From Candidatus Flexifilum breve (GTDB lineage Bacteria > Chloroflexota > Anaerolineae > Aggregatilineales > Phototrophicaceae): a stretch of DNA of 64,000 nucleotides. Position numbers and translations under genes: made by a program. The stretch spans positions 1,448,567 through 1,512,566 of the forward strand of contig JADKGC010000001.1 in NCBI GenBank assembly GCA_016717205.1, read 5' to 3'. This document shows positions 34,053 through 41,931 of the stretch, piece by piece (positions within the stretch are counted from its first letter, which is position 1; each line of letters opens with the position of its first letter). The notes beneath the pieces were generated by a model. The model worked only from the letters and a program-made list of their open reading frames with translations, was not told where the DNA came from and did not search any database.

Positions 34053-34979
34053 ATGCAAGGGAATGAATGGTCACTCATCATCTTCACGACGGTCATGCAA
34101 ATGGCCGTTGGCTCATTCGTCATTCTGGGTGGCATCCACTTTTTTGCGACGCGGCGCTATGATACCAAAGCGGCGGACGCCCTGAGCGACCGCGCCTTAC
34201 TGGCGATTGGCCCCGTAGTCGTGCTGGCCTTGCTGGTCACCTTCCTCCACCTGGGGAACCCGCTCAACGCGCCGCGCGCCGTCACCAATCTCGGCACGTC
34301 GTGGTTGAGTCGTGAAATCACATTGGCGCTGGTGTTTGCGGTCGGCGGCGCGGTCTTTGCGCTGCTGCAGTGGCGCAAAATCGGGTCCGCCGCGGTGCGC
34401 AATGCGCTCGGCTTGCTGCTGGCGGCGGTCGGCCTGGTGCTGGTCTGGTCGATGGCGCAGGTCTATCTGCTGCCGACCGTCCCCGCATGGAACTCGCCCG
34501 CGACTGTCGTGACGTTCTTCATCACCACCTTGTTGCTAGGGTCACTGGCGGTCGGTTCGGCCTTTGTCATAACCTATCAGTATCTGCGCGGTCGCGGCAA
34601 GCTGCCAGATACCGACATCCAGTTCGACATCCTCTCCACCACCCTCCGCTGGATCGTCCTGATTTCGCTGGTGCTGCTCGGGGTTCAGTTCGTGGTCATC
34701 CCGCTGTATTTTGCCAGCCTTGCCCAACAGGGATCGGCGGCGGCGATCAGCAGCATCTCGTTGATCCTAAACGAAGGCGGCGCTCTGCTGGCTTTGCGCT
34801 TGATCCTGCTGTTTGTCGGCGCGGGCATCTTCTCGATCTTCATGTATCGCAGCGCGTCCAACCAGGCCAAAACCCGCGTGACCGCTTATCTGGCCTACAG
34901 CGCGTTTATCTGCGTGCTGGTTTCCGAAATCGTCGCGCGCTTCCTGTTCTATCAGAGCATGGTGCGCATCGGGCTGTAA
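34053..34979 (+). CDS. dmsC: DmsC-like membrane anchor subunit
   Basis: 308 residues, eight or more hydrophobic helices. It binds menaquinol and anchors DmsAB. Family marks include QMAVGSFVILGGIHF, LHLGNPLNAPRAVTNLGTSWLSREI and the C-terminal VSEIVARFLFYQSMVRIG. GGAGG lies 12 nt upstream. It has a paralogue at 28552. A strong stem-loop follows before the chaperone gene, which might limit how much of the downstream genes is made. Confidence 0.93.
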   Translation: MQGNEWSLIIFTTVMQMAVGSFVILGGIHFFATRRYDTKAADALSDRALLAIGPVVVLALLVTFLHLGNPLNAPRAVTNLGTSWLSREITLALVFAVGGAVFALLQWRKIGSAAVRNALGLLLAAVGLVLVWSMAQVYLLPTVPAWNSPATVVTFFITTLLLGSLAVGSAFVITYQYLRGRGKLPDTDIQFDILSTTLRWIVLISLVLLGVQFVVIPLYFASLAQQGSAAAISSISLILNEGGALLALRLILLFVGAGIFSIFMYRSASNQAKTRVTAYLAYSAFICVLVSEIVARFLFYQSMVRIGL

Positions 34980-35010
34980 ATCTAGGCGCAGCCTGACCTG
35001 TGAATAGAGA

Positions 35011-35053
35011 GAGATAAGCGCGAGCGGCTTTACTCCCCACTCGCGCTTATCTC
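35011..35053 (+). terminator. Stem-loop between dmsC and torD-like gene
   Basis: GAGATAAGCGCGAG at 35011-35024 and CTCGCGCTTATCTC at 35040-35053 form a perfect 14-bp stem with a 15-nt loop. No U-tract follows, so it is more likely an mRNA stabiliser or attenuator than a full terminator. Confidence 0.55.
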
Positions 35054-35081
35054 TATCGATCAACTATTGGAGTAATCCATC

Positions 35082-35768
35082 ATGGAAAATAAGGACACAG
35101 TCGCGCTCTCAGACAAGCTCATCGCGACCTACCTGGCCTATCGCTTTCTGGGCACGGCGTTTTTTGAAGCCCCCACCGTCGACCTGCTCGAACAATTGCA
35201 GCAGGATGATCTCTTTGCCGATTGGCCGCTGGAAGGCACGAATGACGCCCTGAAGACCGGGCTGGAGACCTTGCAGGCCTTTTTCCACGGCTGGCAGGCC
35301 GAAGACTTCGACGCGGTTCGGCGCGACTTTGCCCGCTTGTTCATCGGCCCCGGTCACTTACCCACCCCGCCGTGGGAATCGGTGTACCGCAATGAAGAAC
35401 GGCTGATCTTCGACAAGCAGACGCTGCAGGTGCGGCTCCTGTTTCGCCAGTTTGGGATGGTCGTCCCAACGGTGCGCCATGAGCCGGAGGATCACTTTGG
35501 GCTGGAAATGCTGTTCGTCGCGCATCTGTGTCAGGTGGCGCTCGAGGGCATCCGCACCGACCAACCGTATCACACGGACATCGCTCTCGCCGCGCTTGAC
35601 AGCTTCTTTAGCGAGCACATTGGCCAGTGGGCGCCTGCCTTCCTCGCCGATGTCAAGGAAGCGGCGCAGACACCTTATTATCGCGGCTTAAGTTGGCTGG
35701 CGTCCGGAAGCATCCGGCACACGCTGGAAGCATGGCACATCGAGAGCGACTCAGTGGCTTCGACATGA
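35082..35768 (+). CDS. TorD/DmsD family molybdoenzyme chaperone
   Basis: 228 residues, all-helical. The segment FARLFIGPGHLPTPPWESVYRNEERLIFD and the later DHFGLEMLFVAHLCQ are typical of the TorD/DmsD/NarJ chaperones, which bind the Tat leader of the catalytic subunit until cofactor is inserted. GGAG lies 11 nt before the start. Its place after dmsABC makes DmsA the likely client. The stop overlaps the next start by 4 bp. Confidence 0.9.
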   Translation: MENKDTVALSDKLIATYLAYRFLGTAFFEAPTVDLLEQLQQDDLFADWPLEGTNDALKTGLETLQAFFHGWQAEDFDAVRRDFARLFIGPGHLPTPPWESVYRNEERLIFDKQTLQVRLLFRQFGMVVPTVRHEPEDHFGLEMLFVAHLCQVALEGIRTDQPYHTDIALAALDSFFSEHIGQWAPAFLADVKEAAQTPYYRGLSWLASGSIRHTLEAWHIESDSVAST

Positions 35769-37018
35769 ACCTGATCGAGCTGGCGCTGGCCGCCGAGGCC
35801 TTCGTCCAACAGCAACCGGTTATTCAACAGACGACGGCGCAGTGCGTGCGCACGAAAAATGTGCACGCGGCCTGTGACCGGTGCGCGGCCCTGTGCCCGA
35901 CCGGAGCCATTCGGCTGGACAGTGGTCTACCCGAGCTGACTCCCGAGCAATGCATCAAATGTGGTGTGTGTTTACATACCTGCCCGTTGGGCGTCTTCGA
36001 ACGTCCCGACGGTTTTCAACGGCTGCTCTCTAATGCCCACAGCTTACGCGAGCATGAGGTGGTCGACATTGCCTGTGTGCGTCACCCTGCGCCCCAAACC
36101 ACCGCGCCTGCGGTCGCTGGAGTCGTTCAAACCAAGAACTGTCTCGCCGAACTCGGCGTGTCCGCCTGGGTGGGGCTGCTCGCGGTAGGGGTTGAGCAGG
36201 TGCGCGTGCGCCTTGATGCCTGCGCGGAATGTCCGCTGCGCGTTTTATACCCCAGCATTGAGCAGGGCATCGCCGCGACCCGCCAGTTGCTCGCCGAGCT
36301 GGACCGGGCGGATGCGGTCGTCCCCGTCTATGCCGCCGACGCCGATTGGGTCGAACGCCCGTTACACCATAACACGCCCGCGCGCCTGTCACGGCGCGGC
36401 CTGTTCGCGTCACTGGTGAGTCCCGAGGCCGCCGTGCAGCAGCAGGCCATCAACCTCATCGATGAAGGCGATGGCTGTGACCAACTCTCCCGTGAACGGC
36501 GGCGCTTACTCAAGGTCTTGCGCCTGCTCACGGAGCAGATGCCCGATCTTCCCGAAGCGGCGCGCTTAGACGGCGCTGGTTTCGTACAGTTGGTGGTTTC
36601 CGATGCCTGTAACGCCTGCGGTTTATGTGAGCGCGTCTGCCCGACCGCTGCGCTGCATGTGACCAAAACGGATGATCAGTTTATGGTCATCTTTGCAGCG
36701 CAGCGCTGTCTGGATTGCCACTTGTGCGTCGACTACTGCGAACCGCGCGCTCTGACGGTGTATGGTGCGCCGTCGCTGCGCCATGTACTGGACGAGGCGC
36801 GTCTGCTCTTGCATACCGGGCACATGAAGGAGTGCACGCGCTGCCAGACGCGGTTCGCTGGCTCACCAGAGCAAACCTTGTGCCCAACATGCACTTTCCG
36901 CCGTGAACATCCCAGCGGTGTGCATCTGCCCGAGGCGGTGCTGGCGCAATTGCCCGCCGCCACCCGTGAACGCTTACTGGCTGTGAACGCCAACCGCGCT
37001 TCGGCGCCCGAAGCCTAA
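35765..37018 (+). CDS. Multi-cluster ferredoxin-type Fe-S protein with C-terminal zinc-ribbon-like end
   Basis: 417 residues. Two ferredoxin pairs: CDRCAALCPTGA and CIKCGVCLHTCPLG near residues 36-75, and CNACGLCERVCPTAAL with CLDCHLCVDYCEPRAL near 280-335. Between them is a 200-residue domain containing further Cys (CAECPLRVLYP). The end has CTRCQTRF-x9-CPTC, a probable zinc site. No signal peptide. It resembles NapF/HycB-like helper or electron-transfer proteins found with Mo/W enzymes; a role in cofactor maturation or electron supply is inferred. ATG 35765 overlaps the chaperone stop. Confidence 0.8.
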   Translation: MNLIELALAAEAFVQQQPVIQQTTAQCVRTKNVHAACDRCAALCPTGAIRLDSGLPELTPEQCIKCGVCLHTCPLGVFERPDGFQRLLSNAHSLREHEVVDIACVRHPAPQTTAPAVAGVVQTKNCLAELGVSAWVGLLAVGVEQVRVRLDACAECPLRVLYPSIEQGIAATRQLLAELDRADAVVPVYAADADWVERPLHHNTPARLSRRGLFASLVSPEAAVQQQAINLIDEGDGCDQLSRERRRLLKVLRLLTEQMPDLPEAARLDGAGFVQLVVSDACNACGLCERVCPTAALHVTKTDDQFMVIFAAQRCLDCHLCVDYCEPRALTVYGAPSLRHVLDEARLLLHTGHMKECTRCQTRFAGSPEQTLCPTCTFRREHPSGVHLPEAVLAQLPAATRERLLAVNANRASAPEA

Positions 37019-37038
37019 AGCAAAGGTAGATAGAACCA

Positions 37039-37686
37039 ATGGCAGACCTACACGAAATTTTGGCCATCACCGAGGCACAGCATAAACATCTGTGTCCGCG
37101 TCAGGTCCTTGGTGTGCGCATGGGGTTGTACGCGGCGGAACTGCTCGGGCTGGATCTCCCCCAGTCGGATAAGCGCGTGCTGACCTTTGTCGAGACGGAT
37201 GGCTGCTTCGCGGACGGCATCGCCGCCGCGACTGGCTGCACGCTCGGACATCGCACCTTGCGCCATATCGATCACGGCAAATCGGCGGCGGTGTTTGTAG
37301 ATACCAAAACCGAGCTGGCGATTCGGATTCACCCTGCGCCCGAAGCGCGTCATCTCGCGGCCTCCTCTCTGCCGGACGCGAAGAGCCGCTGGCACGCGCA
37401 GTTGGAAGCCTATCAGGTGTTGTCGAACATGGATTTGTTCGTGGCTCAGGAAGTGATCTTGAACCTCTCCGTGCACGATCTCGTCAGCCGACCGGGCATC
37501 CGCGTGACCTGTGCAGTCTGTGGCGAAGAGATTATCAACGAGCGCGAGGTCATCAGCGGCGGTCAGCCGCTCTGTCGTAACTGCGCGGGTGAAGCCTATT
37601 TTCAGGTGAAGTGTGATTCAGCGTGGTTGGCCGACCCCGCAGTGATCAGCCCTGACGAGCGGATCCTGAGCCAGATCGGTGGTTGA
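37039..37686 (+). CDS. FmdE family protein with zinc-ribbon
   Basis: 215 residues. The N-terminal 150 residues match FmdE (formylmethanofuran dehydrogenase subunit E-like): HKHLCPRQVLGVRMGLYAAELLG, VETDGCFADGIAAATGCTLGHRTL. The C-terminus has CAVCGEEIINEREVISGGQPLCRNCAG, a four-Cys zinc site. FmdE homologues recur beside molybdenum or tungsten enzyme genes and are thought to take part in cofactor handling. It lies 20 bp after the Fe-S protein gene and ends just before mobA. Confidence 0.85.
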   Translation: MADLHEILAITEAQHKHLCPRQVLGVRMGLYAAELLGLDLPQSDKRVLTFVETDGCFADGIAAATGCTLGHRTLRHIDHGKSAAVFVDTKTELAIRIHPAPEARHLAASSLPDAKSRWHAQLEAYQVLSNMDLFVAQEVILNLSVHDLVSRPGIRVTCAVCGEEIINEREVISGGQPLCRNCAGEAYFQVKCDSAWLADPAVISPDERILSQIGG

Positions 37687-37690
37687 ACCG

Positions 37691-38278
37691 ATGGCGGCGC
37701 AAATCGCGATTCTCGCGGGGGGGCAGTCCCGGCGCATGGGCACGGACAAGAGCTTTGTCCGACTGAACGAAAAGCCGCTGCTCCAACACGTGATCGAGCG
37801 CGTCTCAGCCTTGCAACTGCCGCTCGTGTTGATCGCCAATGACCCCGCGAAATACGCTGATTTTGGCCTGCCGGTGATCACCGATGTGCTTCCCAACGCT
37901 GGATCGTTAGGCGGGATTTACACGGCGGTGCAGCACGGGGACGCCGAATACACGCTGTGCGTAGCCTGTGACATGCCCTTCCTCAACCCGGCGCTCCTCC
38001 GCCACCTGCTCGATCAAGCGACTGGTGTCGATGCCGTGGTGCCGTTCGTCCACGGAACCGCCCATGCCCTGCACGCGGTCTACCGCCGCACGTGTCACGC
38101 AGTCATGCGGGAACAGATTCTGAGCGGCGATCTGACTATTCGCCGGGTATTTCCGCAAGTCAACACCCGCTGGGTGAGCGCCGACGAGCTGTGCTTGCTG
38201 GATCCCGATTTGCGCTCGCTGGTCAACGTGAATACCCCGGATGAGTTAGCGCTGTTCCACACCGCCACGCCTGAATAA
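37691..38278 (+). CDS. mobA: Molybdenum cofactor guanylyltransferase MobA
   Basis: 195 residues. AILAGGQSRRMGTDKSFVRLNEKPLL is the nucleotide-binding motif of MobA, and VTDVLPNAGSLGGIYTAVQ and CDMPFLNP are conserved family features. It attaches GMP to molybdopterin to give the bis-MGD cofactor required by DMSO-reductase-family enzymes, which explains its place at the end of the dms operon. ATG 37691 is chosen as the family start; ATG 37679 overlaps the previous gene by 8 bp. Confidence 0.92.
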   Translation: MAAQIAILAGGQSRRMGTDKSFVRLNEKPLLQHVIERVSALQLPLVLIANDPAKYADFGLPVITDVLPNAGSLGGIYTAVQHGDAEYTLCVACDMPFLNPALLRHLLDQATGVDAVVPFVHGTAHALHAVYRRTCHAVMREQILSGDLTIRRVFPQVNTRWVSADELCLLDPDLRSLVNVNTPDELALFHTATPE

Positions 38279-38320
38279 CGGTTCAATCGACGGTAAATTC
38301 AGAGTGATGGGTGACTGCGC

Positions 38321-39496
38321 TCACTTCACCGTGATATAGCGCCGAACCACAAAGATCGCGACCAGATTCAAGCCAATCGCCACCAGACAATTCGCCAGCA
38401 GCCCGGAAGCGAACAGCAGCGGAGCAACGGGGGTCAGCAGCGCGCGCCCCAAGGTCACCGCGGTCATCAGCACCGTCATATACATCGCGCGGGCATTCGG
38501 GCTCAGCTCGGTGGCGAGCGGAATGCTGGCGACGACGCTCAATTCAAACGTGAGATAGAAGAAGAACAGCCCGACCAGCGCCAGATTCAGATTTACCCCG
38601 GTCAACGGCAGGATGAGGCACGCCAGAATATTGCCGCTCACACCAAGCAGCACCAAGCGCCGCTTGCCAAACTTGTCGGCAAAAAAGGTCACGATGCCCT
38701 CGCCGCCCAGTTCCGACAACCCGATGACCGCGGCGGCCACCGCCAGCGCGGCCAGTTGAATGCCGAACGACGCTTCAATCCACGTGCCGAAAACCACACT
38801 CACCAGTTGATTCGCCGCGCTGATGCTGAAGCCGAGGCATAGCCCGGCCAGCGCCATCGGGCCGCTGACGGCGGCGCGCAGCGCGGGCAGCAGCGCCCCA
38901 TGCTGCGCGACGGGTGCATCGCGCTCAACCCGGAACCAGACCAGCAGAAAACTCAGCCCGGCGAGCAGCGCCAGCGCCAGAAACGGCGTCTGCCAGTTGT
39001 ACGTCGCGAGCAGCCACGTCATGGCCGGGACGCCGAACAGGAACGCGCCGGACCACGCCAGTTCGACCATACCCAGATACAGGCCGCGCCGCTGATACGG
39101 CACTTTGTCGCCAATATACGCCTGCATCGCCGGGCCAAGTGCCGTTCGTCCCAAGGCGCCGAACAGCAGCGCCAGCGCCAGCCCGGTGAAATCGGGCAGG
39201 ATGAACACGCTGACCATGCCCGCCACGTACAGCAGCAGCCCGAGGAGCATGGTGAATTTGCGCCCGCGCTGTTCGGAGACGCGCCCCATGAACGGCGAAA
39301 CCAGCCCGAGGAGCTGCATCAGCGTGAGCACGCTCACAATGGCGCCGACTTCGACGTTCACGCCGCGCGCGAACACGGGCAGCAGCGGGTAGATCATGCG
39401 CACGCCCGTGTCGGTGATCGTGCGCGTTCCGGTCAGTAAGGCGACGACCGGCAGCATGGGCGAGATCTTCCGCTTTTCGACCGAAGACGACATCAT
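38321..39496 (-). CDS. Major facilitator superfamily transporter
   Basis: 391 residues with about 12 hydrophobic helices in two halves. TGTRTITDTGVRMIYPLLPVFARG opens the first; FMGRVSEQRGRKFTMLLG is the loop 2-3 MFS motif. AGGAC precedes the ATG-ATG start. The substrate is not predictable; it resembles arabinose-efflux-like or drug-efflux permeases. It is convergent with mobA, from which it is separated by 42 bp, and is not obviously linked to its neighbours. Confidence 0.88.
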   Translation of the reverse strand: MMSSSVEKRKISPMLPVVALLTGTRTITDTGVRMIYPLLPVFARGVNVEVGAIVSVLTLMQLLGLVSPFMGRVSEQRGRKFTMLLGLLLYVAGMVSVFILPDFTGLALALLFGALGRTALGPAMQAYIGDKVPYQRRGLYLGMVELAWSGAFLFGVPAMTWLLATYNWQTPFLALALLAGLSFLLVWFRVERDAPVAQHGALLPALRAAVSGPMALAGLCLGFSISAANQLVSVVFGTWIEASFGIQLAALAVAAAVIGLSELGGEGIVTFFADKFGKRRLVLLGVSGNILACLILPLTGVNLNLALVGLFFFYLTFELSVVASIPLATELSPNARAMYMTVLMTAVTLGRALLTPVAPLLFASGLLANCLVAIGLNLVAIFVVRRYITVK

Positions 39497-39589
39497 GAGC
39501 GCTGTCCTAAATCACTGGGAATTGGGTAGGCTCTCAGTATGGCACAGGGTCAATCAGTTTGTCTAGGGTTCAGAATAGTTCTGATATCT

Positions 39590-39625
39590 CAATCCCCGCC
39601 ACACCGCTGAGCGGGGGCATGATGG
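39590..39625 (-). terminator. GC-rich stem-loop after CobW-family gene
   Basis: On the minus strand CCCCGCTCAGC...GGCGGGG can pair downstream of the GTPase stop at 39636. The stem is short and no U-tract follows, so it is a weak terminator candidate. Confidence 0.35.
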
Positions 39626-39635
39626 GAAACGCGCG

Positions 39636-40853
39636 TCACTCAGACGGGAGAGTGTCCGCATCCACGAGCCATTCCACAAACGGATCGCGATAGCGCCGCC
39701 ACTGCTTTGCGCCCTGCGCCATTTCGTCGTCAGTGAGTAGGCACGCATCGAGCGCAGCGCGGATCGCGGCCTGATCCATCTCGATCCCAATCACGACGAG
39801 TTCCTGTCGGCGGTCGCCATATTCGCCCTCAAACTCGCGCTTGATCTCCGCCACGAGCGCCGGATCGTCCGGGTATTCATCGTCGGGCGTGTTGGCCCAC
39901 CACTCACCGCCGTAATCGAGCGTGATGACATCGCCCGCTTGTGACCACACGCCAACCAGGTTGTGCCGGGTCGCCAGCCACACGAAGCCTTTAGAGCGCA
40001 GCACACGGTCGAGCGCCGCGCTTTCGAGCACATCCAGCAAGCGCTGCGGATGAAACGGTCGGCGCGCCCGGTACACAAAGCTGCTCACTCCATACTCTTC
40101 AGTCTCCGGCGTGTGCGGCGCGCCAGAGAGCCACTCGGAAAAAGTTGCGGCGCGGTCAAAGTCGAACCGCCCTGTATTCAGAATCTCCGTCAGCGCGACC
40201 TGTCCGTGATCGGCACAGATCAGTTGCGCTTGCGGGTTCAGCTTGCGCAGCAGTGCCTCAAGGCGGTGCCGCTCTTCCGGCTGTACCAGATCGATCTTGT
40301 TGAGGATCACCACATCCGCGAACTCGATTTGATCGACCAGCAGATCGACAATCGTGCGTTCGTCGTCAATGGTCACGCCGATGCCGCGTTCCGCCATCGT
40401 ATCGAGCGACGCGAATTCGCGCAGGATGTTATGCGCATCCACCACCGTGACCATCGTATCCAGCCGGGTGAGCGCGGACAAACCACCGTCGGTCTCGCTC
40501 AGGGGAAAGGTGAAGGTCTCGGCGACGGGCAGCGGCTCTGAGATGCCGGACGATTCGATCAGCAGGTAGTCGAAGCGTCCTTCGCGTGCCAACCGGGCAA
40601 CTTCCACGAGGAGATCGTCGCGCAGGGTGCAGCAGATGCAGCCATTGGACATCTGCACCAGCTTCTCATCGGTGCGGCTGAGCCCGGCGCCGCCGTCGCG
40701 CACCAACTGCGCATCGATGTTGACTTCGCTCATGTCGTTGACGATCACCGCGACGCGCAGGCCTGCGCGGTTGTGCAGGATGTGATTGAGCAGCGTCGTC
40801 TTGCCCGCGCCCAAAAAACCAGATAGAACCGTGACCGGGAGTCTAGTCGTCAT
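39636..40853 (-). CDS. CobW/COG0523 family GTPase, probable zinc metallochaperone
   Basis: 405 residues. G3E GTPase: P-loop GFLGAGKTTLLNHIL, the GCICC metal site (C72, C74, C75), ESSGISEPLPVAETF, and NKIDLV for guanine recognition. The C-terminal 120 residues carry the CobW C-terminal domain (KGFVWLATRHNLVGVWSQAGD). Such proteins (ZigA/YciC type) help insert zinc into client enzymes under zinc shortage. Its start overlaps the L28 stop by 4 bp (ATGA), so both are translated together. The pairing with a Cys-free L28 and an upstream palindrome points to Zur control. Confidence 0.92.
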   Translation of the reverse strand: MTTRLPVTVLSGFLGAGKTTLLNHILHNRAGLRVAVIVNDMSEVNIDAQLVRDGGAGLSRTDEKLVQMSNGCICCTLRDDLLVEVARLAREGRFDYLLIESSGISEPLPVAETFTFPLSETDGGLSALTRLDTMVTVVDAHNILREFASLDTMAERGIGVTIDDERTIVDLLVDQIEFADVVILNKIDLVQPEERHRLEALLRKLNPQAQLICADHGQVALTEILNTGRFDFDRAATFSEWLSGAPHTPETEEYGVSSFVYRARRPFHPQRLLDVLESAALDRVLRSKGFVWLATRHNLVGVWSQAGDVITLDYGGEWWANTPDDEYPDDPALVAEIKREFEGEYGDRRQELVVIGIEMDQAAIRAALDACLLTDDEMAQGAKQWRRYRDPFVEWLVDADTLPSE

Positions 40854-41092
40854 ATGGTCAACGCCTTCAAACTCAAGCCATGACGCCGCAAGAACTCCGG
40901 AAGCCCAATCTTGTCAATCGTGCGCAGTTCGCGCGCCGTCACGCGCACTTTGACGAACTGCCCTGTCGCTTCTACATAGATCGCTTTGGATTGCAGATTC
41001 GGGTTGAACTTGCGCCGGGTCGCTCGCATCGAAAACGAGCGATCATTGCCGAACATGGGTTTGGTCTGGGTGATTTTGTGTTTTCCTGCCAT
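40850..41092 (-). CDS. rpmB: Ribosomal protein bL28, zinc-independent paralogue
   Basis: 80 residues. KHKITQTKPMFGNDRSF-x2-RATRRKFNPNLQ is the conserved L28 region, and the protein has no cysteine, so it is the zinc-free (C-) type. In many bacteria this form replaces the zinc-binding L28 during zinc starvation to free zinc for other proteins. ATG 41092 begins MAGKHK, the usual family start; the longer open frame upstream is not needed. It lies downstream of a Zur/Fur-like palindrome and is coupled to the CobW-type gene. Confidence 0.95.
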   Translation of the reverse strand: MAGKHKITQTKPMFGNDRSFSMRATRRKFNPNLQSKAIYVEATGQFVKVRVTARELRTIDKIGLPEFLRRHGLSLKALTI

Positions 41093-41173
41093 TTGGCTGC
41101 TTTCGTTTCTCGTGTCTGACAGAATCGTCAGCGTAACTGAACCGCTGAACGAATGCGGACGAAATTCCAATCA

Positions 41174-41200
41174 CATAAATGATACGAAATCTCATTTATG
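41174..41200 (-). promoter_or_regulatory. Zur/Fur-like palindrome upstream of rpmB
   Basis: Perfect inverted repeat CATAAATGA-N9-TCATTTATG; its 21-bp core AAATGA-N9-TCATTT has the size of a Zur or Fur box. TCTCATTTAT recurs 28 bp further on (near 41219). It lies about 80 bp before the L28 start. The regulator is inferred from the genes controlled, not from sequence identity to a known box. Confidence 0.5.
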
Positions 41201-41456
41201 GACAATATTGATACCATGTCTCATTTATAATCACAAGGGCAAGTTGGCGGTCGTGATGTTACGGTACCTGAGAGGCGCGAAAACTAGGCCACGCCCCTGC
41301 ACCATGTCGAAACAGCTCGCTGCAAGGATTCAGGTGGCACGCTAACCGTGTCGTGCGTCAATACCTATCGGAGAACCTGATGAAGTGGTCAACAAACGCT
41401 CTGACCTATCGAAGCGGCCTTCACACAACGGTCAGCACGGCAACCGGCAACAAAAA

Positions 41457-41479
41457 ACGCCGCTCATGATGAGCGGCGT
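41457..41479 (-). terminator. Stem-loop with T-run on minus strand
   Basis: ACGCCGCTCAT at 41457-41467 and ATGAGCGGCGT at 41469-41479 form an 11-bp stem with a single-base loop, followed on the minus strand by a run of six Ts. It looks like an intrinsic terminator for a minus-strand transcript coming from the gene remnant region. Confidence 0.6.
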
Positions 41480-41818
41480 TCTTCGAGGAGCAGGGCGGAG
41501 TAAACGGCTTACTTGAAGCAATTGCCACCGCGGCAGAAACCGACGAACAGATCAGTGCAGGCACAGCGCTTAACGAAGGTGAGTAGGCAGTCTTACAAGC
41601 CCTCGAACTGCTGACCCGTGACCATGACAGCATTGTCTGGATCACGGCAACCAACCGAAAAACTGGGTGATGGACAGTGGATCGGGCGTATCCGCAAACG
41701 CCTGCATTTGCTGGACGATGCCGGGCGCAAACGAAGGAGGTGGCATGCCGTGCGCTCATTCGATGTGACCGATTTGATGCGCCGCTCCGACGTCACCATT
41801 CTTCATCAGGAACACTAG
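41473..41818 (+). pseudogene. Probable degraded gene of unknown function
   Basis: Coding-like peptides run in the plus direction but are broken: GGVNGLLEAIATAAETDEQI then SAGTALNEGE, a stop, AVLQALELLTRDHDSIVWIT then ATNRKTG, a stop, and in another frame GDGQWIGRIRKRLHLLDDAG up to VRSFDVTDLMRRSDVTI. Together they read like one protein interrupted by two stops and a frameshift. No family is recognised. On the opposite strand a short Cys-rich frame ends at 41511 but has no start codon. The whole stretch from 41093 to 41931 holds no other convincing gene. Confidence 0.35.
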
Positions 41819-41931
41819 AAAAACCGGACATAGCGTTCATATTTGAGAGAGGAGATATGAACGGTATGTGGAATTATTTGTATGTGTCCGTCTTTGGTTC
41901 ACGCTTGGGGGCAGTCAACCGTTTCCACCTC

